Assembly: GCA_028289245.1 (NCBI GenBank)
Contig: JAQGGT010000006.1
Coordinates: 208,948 to 272,947 of the forward strand
Direction of reading: 5' to 3'
DNA from: Candidatus Saccharimonadota bacterium
GTDB taxonomy: Bacteria; Patescibacteriota; Saccharimonadia; Saccharimonadales; UBA4665
DNA: 64,000 nt
Shown: one piece after another, positions 44,734 through 51,051 of the stretch
Layout: every line of letters starts with the position of its first letter
Numbering within the stretch: the first letter of the stretch is position 1
Translations under genes and position numbers: made by a program
The notes under the pieces: generated by a model
Database searches by the model: none
Told to the model about the DNA's origin: nothing
What the model saw: the letters and a program-made list of their open reading frames with translations, nothing else

Positions 44734-44926
44734 ACGGATGCTCCTGACGTTAGATTATCAAGTCAAAGAAAGTATAGCGAACTCGCTAGCCGCTAGCTAC
44801 GAAATAATCTACACCTTCCGGCTACAACTTGCTGCGCAGGAACTCGACGCTTTCGCGCAAGCTGCTTTTAGCGGCCATGCCGGCATCGTTTTATAATAGC
44901 TCACTTTAGTGATAAGAGGGGAACTG

Positions 44927-45018
44927 CAGGATGGGGAGGATGACGAATAGGTGTGGGCGAGAGCAAAAATGCACTCCAGCTCGACCTATCGTCACCTCCC
45001 CATCCTGGCGGTCCTCTG
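44927..45018 (-). other. cassette E 3' element (type alpha)
   Basis: CAGAGGAC (45011-45018) pairs with leader GTTCTCTG (45733-45740, one G-U). Then a ~23-bp stem (44927-44949 with 44984-45007) capped by GAGTGCATTTTTGCTCTC (44959-44976). Confidence 0.7.
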
Positions 45019-45025
45019 GTACTGG

Positions 45026-45613
45026 CTAGCTGCTAGTGCGCATGGTCGAGTCGGGGCAGATGGGCCTGAGGTACGGGAAGTACGGGTCCCAGCCGATGGA
45101 CGAGTCCTTCGAGGGGAAGAGCTCGGTGGGCGTCGGCGACGGAGTCGGCGGCGGGGTGGGGACACTCGTGTTGAGTGGACGAACCAGGTGCAGGTTGGGG
45201 CGGGTCTGCGGGACGAGGTGGAGCAGCGTGCCCGGGATGGTCTCGGCGCTGGGGGCGTCGGTCTCGTCGCGGTCGTTGTTGATCCAGCACTCGAAGTCGT
45301 AGAGGCTCCACAGCTCGGCGATCTGCCGCTCGGTCTCGTACTGGTTCCAGCAGAGCTCGATCTCGTGCGCGATGCGTGCCTGGTCGGCGGTGAGGCTGAC
45401 CTCCTCGCTGCGTAGTACGACGGTGACGGGCTCCGAAGCGAACGAGACCGTGCGGGGCACGATGGTGTTGCGCTGGTTGATGAAGCGGGTCATGGCTCGG
45501 CGCCGGTCGTTCCGGTCGGTGAGCAGGGCATGCCTCTCGAGGAAGCGGGCGGTGCGGAGCGCGGGACGGGTCAGGCCGAGGGTGTACAGCAGGTTGAGGA
45601 TGGCGATGAGCAT
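45026..45613 (-). CDS. cassette E protein
   Basis: 195 aa from ATG 45613, chosen by AAGGAG 7 nt upstream. N-terminal helix LIAILNLLYTLGLTRPAL could insert in a membrane; helical charged middle (ADQARIAHEIELCWNQYETERQIAELW), then a Pro/Thr-rich linker (TSVPTPPPTPSPTPTELF). GC-rich codons. Unknown family. Confidence 0.73.
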   Translation of the reverse strand: MLIAILNLLYTLGLTRPALRTARFLERHALLTDRNDRRRAMTRFINQRNTIVPRTVSFASEPVTVVLRSEEVSLTADQARIAHEIELCWNQYETERQIAELWSLYDFECWINNDRDETDAPSAETIPGTLLHLVPQTRPNLHLVRPLNTSVPTPPPTPSPTPTELFPSKDSSIGWDPYFPYLRPICPDSTMRTSS

Positions 45614-45819
45614 TGCACTACTCCTTTTGGGTGTGTCCAAGATGGACGAGGTGTACTGCGGGTGGATACATGGTCACGACAAGCGGTCGCGGGCATAGAT
45701 CCAACCACAGCGGGTAGTGCGGGCTAGGGTATCAGAGAACTTGTTAAAGTGCTTCGCTCAGAAATGTCTCTCTTGAGTGAAACAGCTTACATTATAGCAC
45801 AAGCATAATGATTTGTCAA
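45614..45819 (-). promoter_or_regulatory. cassette E promoter and structured leader
   Basis: TTGACA (45814-45819), 17-bp spacer, TATAAT (45791-45796) with extended TGC. Leader hairpin GTTTCACTC with GAGCGAAGC, then GCACTTTAACAAGTTCTCTG (ends 45733). A second hairpin (GGTTGGATC with GTATCCACC) precedes the SD. Confidence 0.8.
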
Positions 45820-45837
45820 TAGACATGGCGTCAAAGA

Positions 45838-45964
45838 CAGGGGTGCTGACTGTCCGCTAAAGCCACCAAAACTGATGGCCTTGGGGGACAGCCAGGAGAA
45901 AGAGAGTTTGATGAGAGCAAAAATGCACTCAAATCATTCTCTCTTCCCCTGGAAGTCCTCTGTT
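45838..45964 (-). repeat. 127-bp direct repeat, copy 1 (cassette F 3' end)
   Basis: Matches 47042-47168 with 3 differences. Contains the terminal hairpin 45850-45891 (CTGTCC/GGACAG outer stem, CCATC AGTTTT GGTGG inner), the alpha hairpin 45892-45952 with GAGTGCATTTTTGCTCTC (45913-45930), and CAGAGGACTT (45953-45962), which pairs with leader AAGTTCTCTG (46952-46961). Confidence 0.85.
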
Positions 45965-45968
45965 GTAG

Positions 45969-46595
45969 CTAGCTAGCCAGGCGCTGGTGCGAGCAGTTGC
46001 CCTGGGGGAGCCGGCTGGTGTTGTACTGGTGGTAGACATCCGGAGGGATGCAGCAGCTGTAGACCCGGGGATCTGCACACGGCTGCCAGGATGAATCCGA
46101 CATCCGCTCTTCGAACGTGTAGCTCCAGACCTGCTCGAACGGGAGCCGCCGATCCTTGGGGTAGGTGGCCGACAAGGCGTAGATGTTGCTGCCCGTCCAG
46201 AACTCGACCGCGACTTGGTCGGAGCAGCTGATGCGGCGCCGGACGATCCGGTAAGCCGGTCGGCTGGCGATGGTCGCGAGCGCGGCCTCGTAGTCCTGCG
46301 CGTGGCCCCAGCTGGCGACCTCTCGTCGTTCGGCGTCGCCGCGGAAGAAGACCAGCTTGGTGCCGATCCCCGGGGCTTGCAGCTGCAAGAGCTGGCCGGT
46401 GGAGATCTGGCCGTACGGGATGCTGAACTCGGGGACCTCCAGGCCGGGCGTGATGAACGAACCGTCCTTGAAGTCGAAGAACAGGTGCTCCGGGAGCTGG
46501 ATGTTGTTGGCGCCGAGGACGCTGACGATGCCGGATTGCAGCTTGCTGCAGTAGAACGTGACGATGCCGAACTCGAGTCGGTTGGTGGTTGTCAT
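45969..46595 (-). CDS. cassette F second protein
   Basis: 208 aa from ATG 46595 (MTTTNRLEFGIVTFYCSKLQ). Beta-rich N-terminal part; Cys-rich C-terminus (CADPRVYSCCIPP; GNCSHQ). No membrane segment. GC-rich codons. 46 bp after the first gene of the cassette; ribosome-binding site weak (GGAAG, long spacing). Family unknown. Confidence 0.7.
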   Translation of the reverse strand: MTTTNRLEFGIVTFYCSKLQSGIVSVLGANNIQLPEHLFFDFKDGSFITPGLEVPEFSIPYGQISTGQLLQLQAPGIGTKLVFFRGDAERREVASWGHAQDYEAALATIASRPAYRIVRRRISCSDQVAVEFWTGSNIYALSATYPKDRRLPFEQVWSYTFEERMSDSSWQPCADPRVYSCCIPPDVYHQYNTSRLPQGNCSHQRLAS

Positions 46596-46641
46596 GGTAC
46601 GCTCATTTCTTCCGAGGGGGATGGTGCGGGTGCGAACGGGT

Positions 46642-46914
46642 CTAGCGCGAGCTGAGAGTGAGGGCCGGTACGGGCAGCGGGGAGAGGGGCTTGATGTCCT
46701 TCCAGGTGTCCGGGCCGTTACCACCTTGCAGAATGAACCGTTCGTGCAGCTGGTGCTCGTCGACGTAGAGACCGATGGTCGCGGCGTCGAGCTGCTGCAG
46801 GTGGTCGAGCGTGAAGCCCGGGCCGAACGGTGCGAGCCGCGGCTCCAGACCAGCCGGAAGGCTGAAGGTGGTGGCCGAGACGACGCGGTAGCGGTCGAAC
46901 AGGTGCGGTGCCAT
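46642..46914 (-). CDS. cassette F first protein
   Basis: 90 aa, MAPHLFDRYRVVSATTFSLP onward, TAGGA 6 nt upstream of the ATG. No membrane segment or known motif. First gene of a bicistronic cassette. Confidence 0.65.
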   Translation of the reverse strand: MAPHLFDRYRVVSATTFSLPAGLEPRLAPFGPGFTLDHLQQLDAATIGLYVDEHQLHERFILQGGNGPDTWKDIKPLSPLPVPALTLSSR

Positions 46915-47032
46915 GCTGGTTCCTAACTGAGGAGGGTTGGATAGCTGAAAACAGAGAACTTTTAAAGTGCTTTGGGAGCGTAAAGCCTCAACAAAACATG
47001 AGGATTATAGCAGAAATATCATTAAAAGTCAA
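46915..47032 (-). promoter_or_regulatory. cassette F promoter and leader
   Basis: TTGACT (47027-47032), 17-bp spacer, TATAAT (47004-47009) with TGC. Leader hairpin GTTTTG/CAAAGC around GAG/CTC, then GCACTTTAAAAGTTCTCTG, whose last 10 nt pair with the 3' UTR. Confidence 0.78.
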
Positions 47033-47041
47033 TCTCAGCAG

Positions 47042-47168
47042 CAGGGGTGCTGACTGTCCGCTAAAGCCACCAAAACTGATGGATTTGGGGGACAGCCAGG
47101 AGAAAGAGAGTTTGATGAGAGCAAAAATGCACTCGAATCATTCTCTCTTCCCCTGGAAGTCCTCTGTT
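47042..47168 (-). repeat. 127-bp direct repeat, copy 2 (cassette G 3' end)
   Basis: Copy of 45838-45964. Terminal hairpin 47054-47095, alpha hairpin ~47096-47156 with GAGTGCATTTTTGCTCTC (47117-47134). Closing segment 47157-47170 (GTAACAGAGGACTT) pairs with leader AAGTTCTCTGTTAC (47804-47817): 14 nt with one G-U. Confidence 0.85.
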
Positions 47169-47173
47169 ACTGA

Positions 47174-47695
47174 TTACATGAAATCACCTGGGTACAACTC
47201 TGCGGCTTCGCGGGCTTGTTCGGCATTGCCGAAGTGGTTGTACGCACGCGAGTAGATGGTGCTGGAGGAGACGTAGTCGTCTTCATCATCGCCGTCGTAT
47301 CGGTCGTCGTAGTCGTCGTGCAGGGTGGTGTGCTCATCGCAGCAGCCGTCGTAGTAGTTGACGTCCAAGCTGTAGCAGGAACCGTGCCGGCAGAACTCGG
47401 ACATGAGGTCCAGTAGGGCCTCGTGGTCCTTGAACTGGCGCTCGTGCTCGGCGTCCTCATCATCTTGCTGGGCCTGGAGTTCTGCTTCGCAGGTCTCGTG
47501 GGGCTCGGTGAGCGGGTGCCAGCAGTAGGCGCAGCTGTCGAAGCCGGTGTTGGCGGAGGACAGGTAGTGGTAAGCGACGTAGCTCAGGTTCTTGAGATTA
47601 TTGTGGTTGTACAGTGACTCGCAGAAGATGGCCAGACGGACGGCCGTCTTCTTGAAGCCGAGCTTGCGCAGAGCGTGGAAGATGAAACCGTACAT
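47174..47695 (-). CDS. cassette G Cys- and acid-rich protein
   Basis: 173 aa. N-terminal basic helix (MYGFIFHALRKLGFKKTAVR), then CAYCWHP, CRHGSC and GCCDEH Cys/His clusters likely to bind metal, and a strongly acidic stretch (DDYDDRYDGDDEDDY). SD AAGGAG 6 nt upstream. Unknown family. Confidence 0.72.
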   Translation of the reverse strand: MYGFIFHALRKLGFKKTAVRLAIFCESLYNHNNLKNLSYVAYHYLSSANTGFDSCAYCWHPLTEPHETCEAELQAQQDDEDAEHERQFKDHEALLDLMSEFCRHGSCYSLDVNYYDGCCDEHTTLHDDYDDRYDGDDEDDYVSSSTIYSRAYNHFGNAEQAREAAELYPGDFM

Positions 47696-47890
47696 CGGGT
47701 GCTCCTTAATGAGGTGGTGCCGTGTGGGTGTGGGGTAAACAGTATGCAGTTTTGGTTGGATATGAGCGCATGAGCGTTCGCGCGCTGGTATCCAACCAAA
47801 GCTGTAACAGAGAACTTGTTAACGTACCTCCGGAAGGCGTTGCCCTCAACGAAGTGGATACATTATAGCACAAGCGATATATAATGTCAA
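47696..47890 (-). promoter_or_regulatory. cassette G promoter and structured leader
   Basis: TTGACA (47885-47890), 17-bp spacer, TATAAT (47862-47867) with TGC. Leader hairpin ACTTC/GGAGGT around GAGGGC/GCCTTC, then GTACGTTAACAAGTTCTCTG. Second hairpin TTTGGTTGGATA/TATCCAACCAAA before the SD. Confidence 0.8.
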
Positions 47891-47925
47891 GATCACTCGC
47901 CTATGATAACAGGGGTGGGGTAGGG

Positions 47926-48036
47926 CTTAACCTCCGGCTTGAACACGGTTCAAAACAGGGGTTAAGTGACAGAGTAGAGGGGTGCGGGGCGGGCGGCAAG
48001 GGATGATCACCGGAGTGAACGCCTTGCCGCCGCCCG
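47926..48036 (-). other. cassette H 3' element (type beta) and tail hairpin
   Basis: Hairpin GGCGGCAAGG/CCTTGCCGCC (47992-48031) capped by TTCACTCCGGTGA-like bases; then TCTACTCTGTC (47968-47978), perfect 11-nt complement of leader 48968-48978; then tail hairpin 47926-47966 (CTTAACC/GGTTAAG outer, TTGAAC/GTTCAA inner with a symmetric internal loop). Confidence 0.7.
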
Positions 48037-48040
48037 CGAC

Positions 48041-48331
48041 TTACTGGTGAACTGGTCGGTGCGTGGGCAGCCATCGGTAGCGGTAGAACCACCAGAACCC
48101 GACGGGGTAGGTGACCGGCCAGAGGATCGAGGCGACGAGCAGCGCGACCATGAAACCGAGGAACAACAGGTTGCGCCGAGCGTGCTGCCACAGGTCGGAG
48201 AAGCTGGCATCGTTTGCGTTGAGGGCTGCCTTGAGGTGTGGCCAGTACAGGTATATGCCAGCCACCATCATGACGACGTACGTTATCGACGCCATCATAA
48301 GGTATATTCCGGTTACCATGAAACCGATCAT
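48041..48331 (-). CDS. cassette H small membrane protein
   Basis: 96 aa. Two to three membrane helices (GIYLMMASITYVVMMVAGIY; NLLFLGFMVALLVASILWP). Starts 24 bp after the first cassette H gene, second cistron. Family unknown. Confidence 0.68.
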   Translation of the reverse strand: MIGFMVTGIYLMMASITYVVMMVAGIYLYWPHLKAALNANDASFSDLWQHARRNLLFLGFMVALLVASILWPVTYPVGFWWFYRYRWLPTHRPVHQ

Positions 48332-48355
48332 GTCAGTTCCAATCTGCCGAGGAGG

Positions 48356-48883
48356 CTAGTAGTAGCTGAGATCGAACGTGCCATCGCTGTTGGCGACGAC
48401 TAGCCGGGCCTTGAAGGTGATATCCGCTGACTGGGCAGCCGTGCTGACCGCATCGAGCATCAGGTGCGAGTTGCGCTTGGCGTACATTGCGTCGTCCATG
48501 ACGATGCCGTACACGAACCTGAGCTCGTCGGGGTCGTTCTCGTACAGGCTGTCGGCGGCGTAGGCAGCGATCAACTCGCGATCGATGACGACCTCCGAGT
48601 CGGTGTGATGCAGAATGCTCAGATCGAGGTAGAAGTCATCTGCGACTTCGGCGCCAGCGATCTTGCCTTTGCGATCCGGCGGCCGGTGGCCGTTGTCCAG
48701 AAACGCTTCGTAGTACTCCTCGGCACGATCGATCCAGTCGCCGAGCCAGGCCCAGCCGTGCACGTGGACCAGCTTGCAGGCGTTGACGGCGTCGGGACCG
48801 TCCGTGGTGCTCAGCACGTTGATGGCAGCTGCCACCGTGGTGTTGGGCACCTTGCCAACGATCAAAAGGCTACAACCGAACAT
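48356..48883 (-). CDS. cassette H soluble protein
   Basis: 175 aa, MFGCSLLIVGKVPNTTVAAA onward; AAAGGA before the ATG. Acidic, mixed alpha/beta, with HVHGWAWLGDWIDRAEEYYE. No known motif. GC-rich codons. Confidence 0.7.
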   Translation of the reverse strand: MFGCSLLIVGKVPNTTVAAAINVLSTTDGPDAVNACKLVHVHGWAWLGDWIDRAEEYYEAFLDNGHRPPDRKGKIAGAEVADDFYLDLSILHHTDSEVVIDRELIAAYAADSLYENDPDELRFVYGIVMDDAMYAKRNSHLMLDAVSTAAQSADITFKARLVVANSDGTFDLSYY

Positions 48884-49052
48884 GGGATCACGTCCTTTAG
48901 CTCATAACCAGACTGTCTGGCCAGGCAGCAAACCCGCGAGCGTCGCGAGCTTAGTGCCGGGTCAGAGTCTACTCTGTCAAAGTGCTTCGGAGCGCGCACG
49001 ATGCGGCTCGACGAAACCTGTTAATAGTACAATAAATAAGCCCTTTGGTCAA
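48884..49052 (-). promoter_or_regulatory. cassette H promoter and structured leader
   Basis: TTGACC (49047-49052), 17-bp spacer, TACTAT (49024-49029). Leader hairpin GTTTCG/CGAAGC with inner GAGC/GCTC and GCA/TGC, then GCACTTTGACAGAGTAGA; GACAGAGTAGA pairs with the 3' UTR. Confidence 0.76.
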
Positions 49053-49184
49053 TTACGCTTCGGGCGTTTGCTGCTAGCGGAACCGGTTAGAAATTCCGGA
49101 TCTAAGACTATCGTCAGTGGCCAGATGGCAATCAGCGCAACTCGGTCTGCAAATTGCGTAGCATAGAGCTGTTTTTGGGGTTGT
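49053..49184. other. intergenic region, nothing recognised
   Basis: About 130 bp between the cassette H promoter and the PLDc_N-like gene. No ORF, hairpin or repeat of note. Confidence 0.4.
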
Positions 49185-49415
49185 TCACACTTTTTTGTAA
49201 TCGGTGAAGTAGTAGGCAATGGCCACGAAGGGGTGAAGCAGCAACATGCCCAGGATCCATAATAATTTTGCGTTGTAGGTAATAGCTTGATTTCTGATAG
49301 CGCTCACAATCATGGCGATTTCGAACACCAAAAGCACCAGCCCCACTAAGAGGATGGGAAGGATAAAATGAGCGTCTGTAGGACTGGTTCCAAAATATGC
49401 AAATCGGTATAACAT
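49185..49415 (-). CDS. PLDc_N-like small membrane protein
   Basis: 76 aa with two helices (FILPILLVGLVLLVFEIAMI; LLWILGMLLLHPFVAIAYYF) ending FTDYKKV, like the two-helix domain found at the N-terminus of cardiolipin synthases and as free proteins. TATACT at 49422-49427 (minus) ends 6 nt before the ATG: leaderless, host-type gene. Confidence 0.72.
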   Translation of the reverse strand: MLYRFAYFGTSPTDAHFILPILLVGLVLLVFEIAMIVSAIRNQAITYNAKLLWILGMLLLHPFVAIAYYFTDYKKV

Positions 49416-49436
49416 ACTGCAAGTATAACGCTAAAG

Positions 49437-49513
49437 TGGTGCCCCGGGTTGGACTCGAACCAACGACCTTAAGCTTAGAAGTCTTCTGCTCTATCCAACT
49501 GAGCTACCGGGGC
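49437..49513 (-). tRNA. tRNA-Arg (TCT), imperfect anticodon stem
   Basis: 77 nt with encoded CCA. Acceptor GCCCCGG/CCGGGGC, D arm GCTC/GAGC and T arm GTTGG/CCAAC are perfect; the loop CTTCTAA gives anticodon TCT. The anticodon stem GAAGA versus GCTTA has two purine mismatches (27-43 G-A, 31-39 A-G). Confidence 0.88.
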
Positions 49514-49514
49514 G

Positions 49515-49620
49515 CAATGTGCGGGCGAGTCAATGAGCTGGATAGAGCGGCATCATGATTACTGATGTCGGCTCCGCCAACGCAACTGAGCTACCAGGGC
49601 TTGCACGCGTGTGGGAAATT
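49515..49620. other. degenerate tRNA-like debris
   Basis: Minus strand near 49585-49603 holds GCCCTGGTAGCTCAGTTG, a near copy of the neighbouring tRNA-Arg 5' end without the rest. The plus strand holds GAGCTGGATAGAGC followed by an 8-bp hairpin CGGCATCA/TGATGTCG with a 7-nt loop. These look like broken or rearranged tRNA pieces. Confidence 0.5.
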
Positions 49621-49621
49621 G

Positions 49622-49696
49622 TGGTGCGGGATACCAGAGTCGAACTGGTCTCTCAAGTTTGGAAAACTTATATATTAACCGATATACGAATCCCGC
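49622..49696 (-). tRNA. tRNA-Gly (TCC)
   Basis: 75 nt with encoded CCA. Acceptor GCGGGAT/ATCCCGC; AT-rich anticodon arm AAGT TTTCCAA ACTT; T arm CCAG-TTCGACT-CTGG. Anticodon TCC reads Gly. The tail of cassette J lies ~50 bp upstream of its 5' end. Confidence 0.93.
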
Positions 49697-49747
49697 GAAC
49701 AGAGGTGATTATACCACGATCGGTGCTATTTTATTTGAAGCCAGTAA

Positions 49748-49852
49748 CCCAAAAGCACCAACTTGGATGCGCTTGGGGAACTGCCAGGGGGAGAGGGACG
49801 AGAGCAAAAATGCACTCAAGTCTTGTCTCTCCGCCCTGGTGGCAGTTCTCTG
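49748..49852 (-). other. cassette J 3' element (type alpha) and tail hairpin
   Basis: CAGAGAAC (49845-49852) pairs with leader GTTCTCTG (50278-50285). Stem CTGCC..GGCAG and flanking pairs (49781-49845) capped by GAGTGCATTTTTGCTCTC (49800-49817). Tail hairpin 49748-49777: CCCAAGC, GCATC, loop, GGTGC, TTTTGGG. Confidence 0.7.
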
Positions 49853-49855
49853 TGC

Positions 49856-50194
49856 TTACCACTCGGTGGTGAGCTTGCCCTCGGCCGGCGGTAGAACCAA
49901 CGATGCGTCGTCGGTGTTGGCGTCGGTGCGCTTGAAAAGGAGGCCCTCGTAGACGAGGTACTCGCCGTTGGCCCACACCCTGATGGTGGCATGCTGTCCG
50001 TCGTACGGGTCGTAGAACGACAGGGTGTGAGCGTTCTCGTCGCCGAACAGGTCGGTAACGCGCATGACGTTGAGGGTGCGGCCGCCGTCGGGACTGAAGA
50101 GCAGTTGTTCGTTGCGGGGCATGGGGTTGAGGTAGACGAACGCTAGGTTGCCGTCAGAGTTGACGTAGCGCTTTTCGGACACGGGATGAGCCAT
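49856..50194 (-). CDS. cassette J protein, paralogue of cassette A protein
   Basis: 112 aa from ATG 50194 with AAGGAG upstream. Shares with the cassette A protein the order LLFSPDG, H-LSFYDPYDG, then VYEGLLFKRTDA and ASLVLPPA. Likely a single beta-rich domain of which cassette A has an extended version. Function unknown. Confidence 0.75.
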   Translation of the reverse strand: MAHPVSEKRYVNSDGNLAFVYLNPMPRNEQLLFSPDGGRTLNVMRVTDLFGDENAHTLSFYDPYDGQHATIRVWANGEYLVYEGLLFKRTDANTDDASLVLPPAEGKLTTEW

Positions 50195-50355
50195 GTTTTC
50201 TCCTTGAGAGTGGTGGTTTTTGACTGGAAGTAAGGCCGTGCGCGTAGGCATGGGCTCACTCCCAGTCAAAATAAGTACAGAGAACGTAAAGGTGCTTCGC
50301 GAACTCTTTGCTCAGCGAAGAATACAATTATAGCATAAAAACTATCAAAAAGCCA
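50195..50355 (-). promoter_or_regulatory. cassette J promoter and structured leader
   Basis: TATAAT (50327-50332) with extended TGC; the -35 position (TGGCTT) is poor. Leader hairpin CTTCGC/GCGAAG around GAGC/GTTC, then GCACCTTTACGTTCTCTG. Second hairpin closed by GACTGG/CCAGTC before the SD. Confidence 0.75.
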
Positions 50356-50384
50356 TGTCTGCTGGTTGCTCTTGAGAATACATC

Positions 50385-50560
50385 CCAACCAAAAGCTTGG
50401 ACGGCGTCCAAAATTTTGGTTGAGTGACAGAAAAGAGCGGCGCGGGGCGGCAAGGAGATTGATTCACCGGAGTGAATCGTCCTTGCCGCCGTCCGCGACC
50501 TCATTGAGCTACGGGCATTGCGGCGCGTCGGCGGGAGTGAAGGTGCTCTCATCTGTCAAA
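50385..50560 (-). other. ORF-less cassette I (structured non-coding unit)
   Basis: Minus strand: TTTTGACAGATGAGAGC resembles the end of a cassette leader and pairs with GCTCTTTTCTGTC about 110 nt later. Between them is a type-beta hairpin (GGCGGCAAGG/CCTTGCCGCC) almost identical to that of cassette H, followed by a tail hairpin AACCAAAA/TTTTGGTT with inner TTGGAC/GTCCAA. No start codon with SD or sensible ORF. Confidence 0.6.
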
Positions 50561-50580
50561 ATGATAGGTAAACGGGCCTG

Positions 50581-50790
50581 CTAGATGTGGCTGATGTGGG
50601 CGTCTGGGTTGGCGTCGAGCAGGTGCTTGCAACAGCGAAGGGTGACGACGATCATAGCGATCATCACTGGAATGTCGATGAAGAGCTCCACCCAACGATT
50701 GAGATGGGGAGCGACGAGCAAGACGTACAGCAGGCCGCCGGTGATGGCCAGAACAGCGGAAATGATGTGCTGCAGGCAGTCGTTACACAT
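50581..50790 (-). CDS. cassette K small CxxC membrane protein
   Basis: 69 aa from ATG 50790, with TGGAG 6 nt upstream (the frame continues to 50850 but lies in the leader). MCNDCLQH, then two helices (ISAVLAITGGLLYVLLV; LFIDIPVMIAMIVVTL). An N-terminal CxxC before a helix is shared with the cassette L proteins. Confidence 0.7.
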   Translation of the reverse strand: MCNDCLQHIISAVLAITGGLLYVLLVAPHLNRWVELFIDIPVMIAMIVVTLRCCKHLLDANPDAHISHI

Positions 50791-50885
50791 AGTTGGCTCC
50801 AGGTAGCGAGGTGGTTTGGCTATCGAGGTTCGAAACTGAGGGATCCCCAATTTACTGCAATATTATGTCATCAGTATCTAAAATT
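50791..50885 (-). promoter_or_regulatory. cassette K promoter and leader (class 2)
   Basis: GACATAATAT probable -10 region, hairpin TTGGGG/CCTCAG, then GAACCTCGATAGCCAAAC. GATAG and AAAC of this segment pair with CTATC and GTTT in the 3' UTR (50563-50573), with a 2-nt mismatch between. Confidence 0.6.
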
Positions 50886-50911
50886 AGCAACGCGGACGAG
50901 TAACTGTTAGT

Positions 50912-50962
50912 GCTTTTTCGCTCTTTAGAGCTCATCAGCATGAATACGCATTCATGGAAAGC
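50912..50962 (-). ncRNA. type III hammerhead ribozyme C
   Basis: Minus strand: stem III GCTTT/AAAGC, cleavage after C (complement of 50957), stem I CATGAAT/ATTCATG with GCGT loop, CTGATGA (50932-50938), stem II GCTC/GAGC with TAAA loop, GAAA (50916-50919). Near-copy of ribozyme A, but stem II has changed on both sides. It follows the closing stem of cassette L. Confidence 0.93.
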
Positions 50963-50965
50963 AAA

Positions 50966-51015
50966 GACAAGTAAACGGGCGGGCCGAGAGGGAGTGAAAA
51001 CTCCACTCCCTCTCG
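50966..51015 (-). other. cassette L 3' element (type gamma) with closing segment
   Basis: Hairpin CGAGAGGGAGTGG/CCACTCCCTCTCG-type (50985-51015), then GTTTACTTGTC (50966-50976), perfect complement of leader GACAAGTAAAC (51599-51609). The hammerhead begins 3 nt later. Confidence 0.75.
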
Positions 51016-51051
51016 AAGCCCTCACACCCGCAGGAAGCGGTGGCTAGTACG

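Noticed and set aside
45850-45891. Possible hammerhead from CTGATGG on the plus strand
   Set aside because: Core needs CTGATGA and a paired GAAA; neither is present, and the strand is opposite to the genes. Kept only as an unassigned hairpin.
50328-50552. 74-aa minus ORF in the ORF-less cassette
   Set aside because: Covers the structured hairpins; Arg/Ser-rich, no SD, includes the cassette J promoter.
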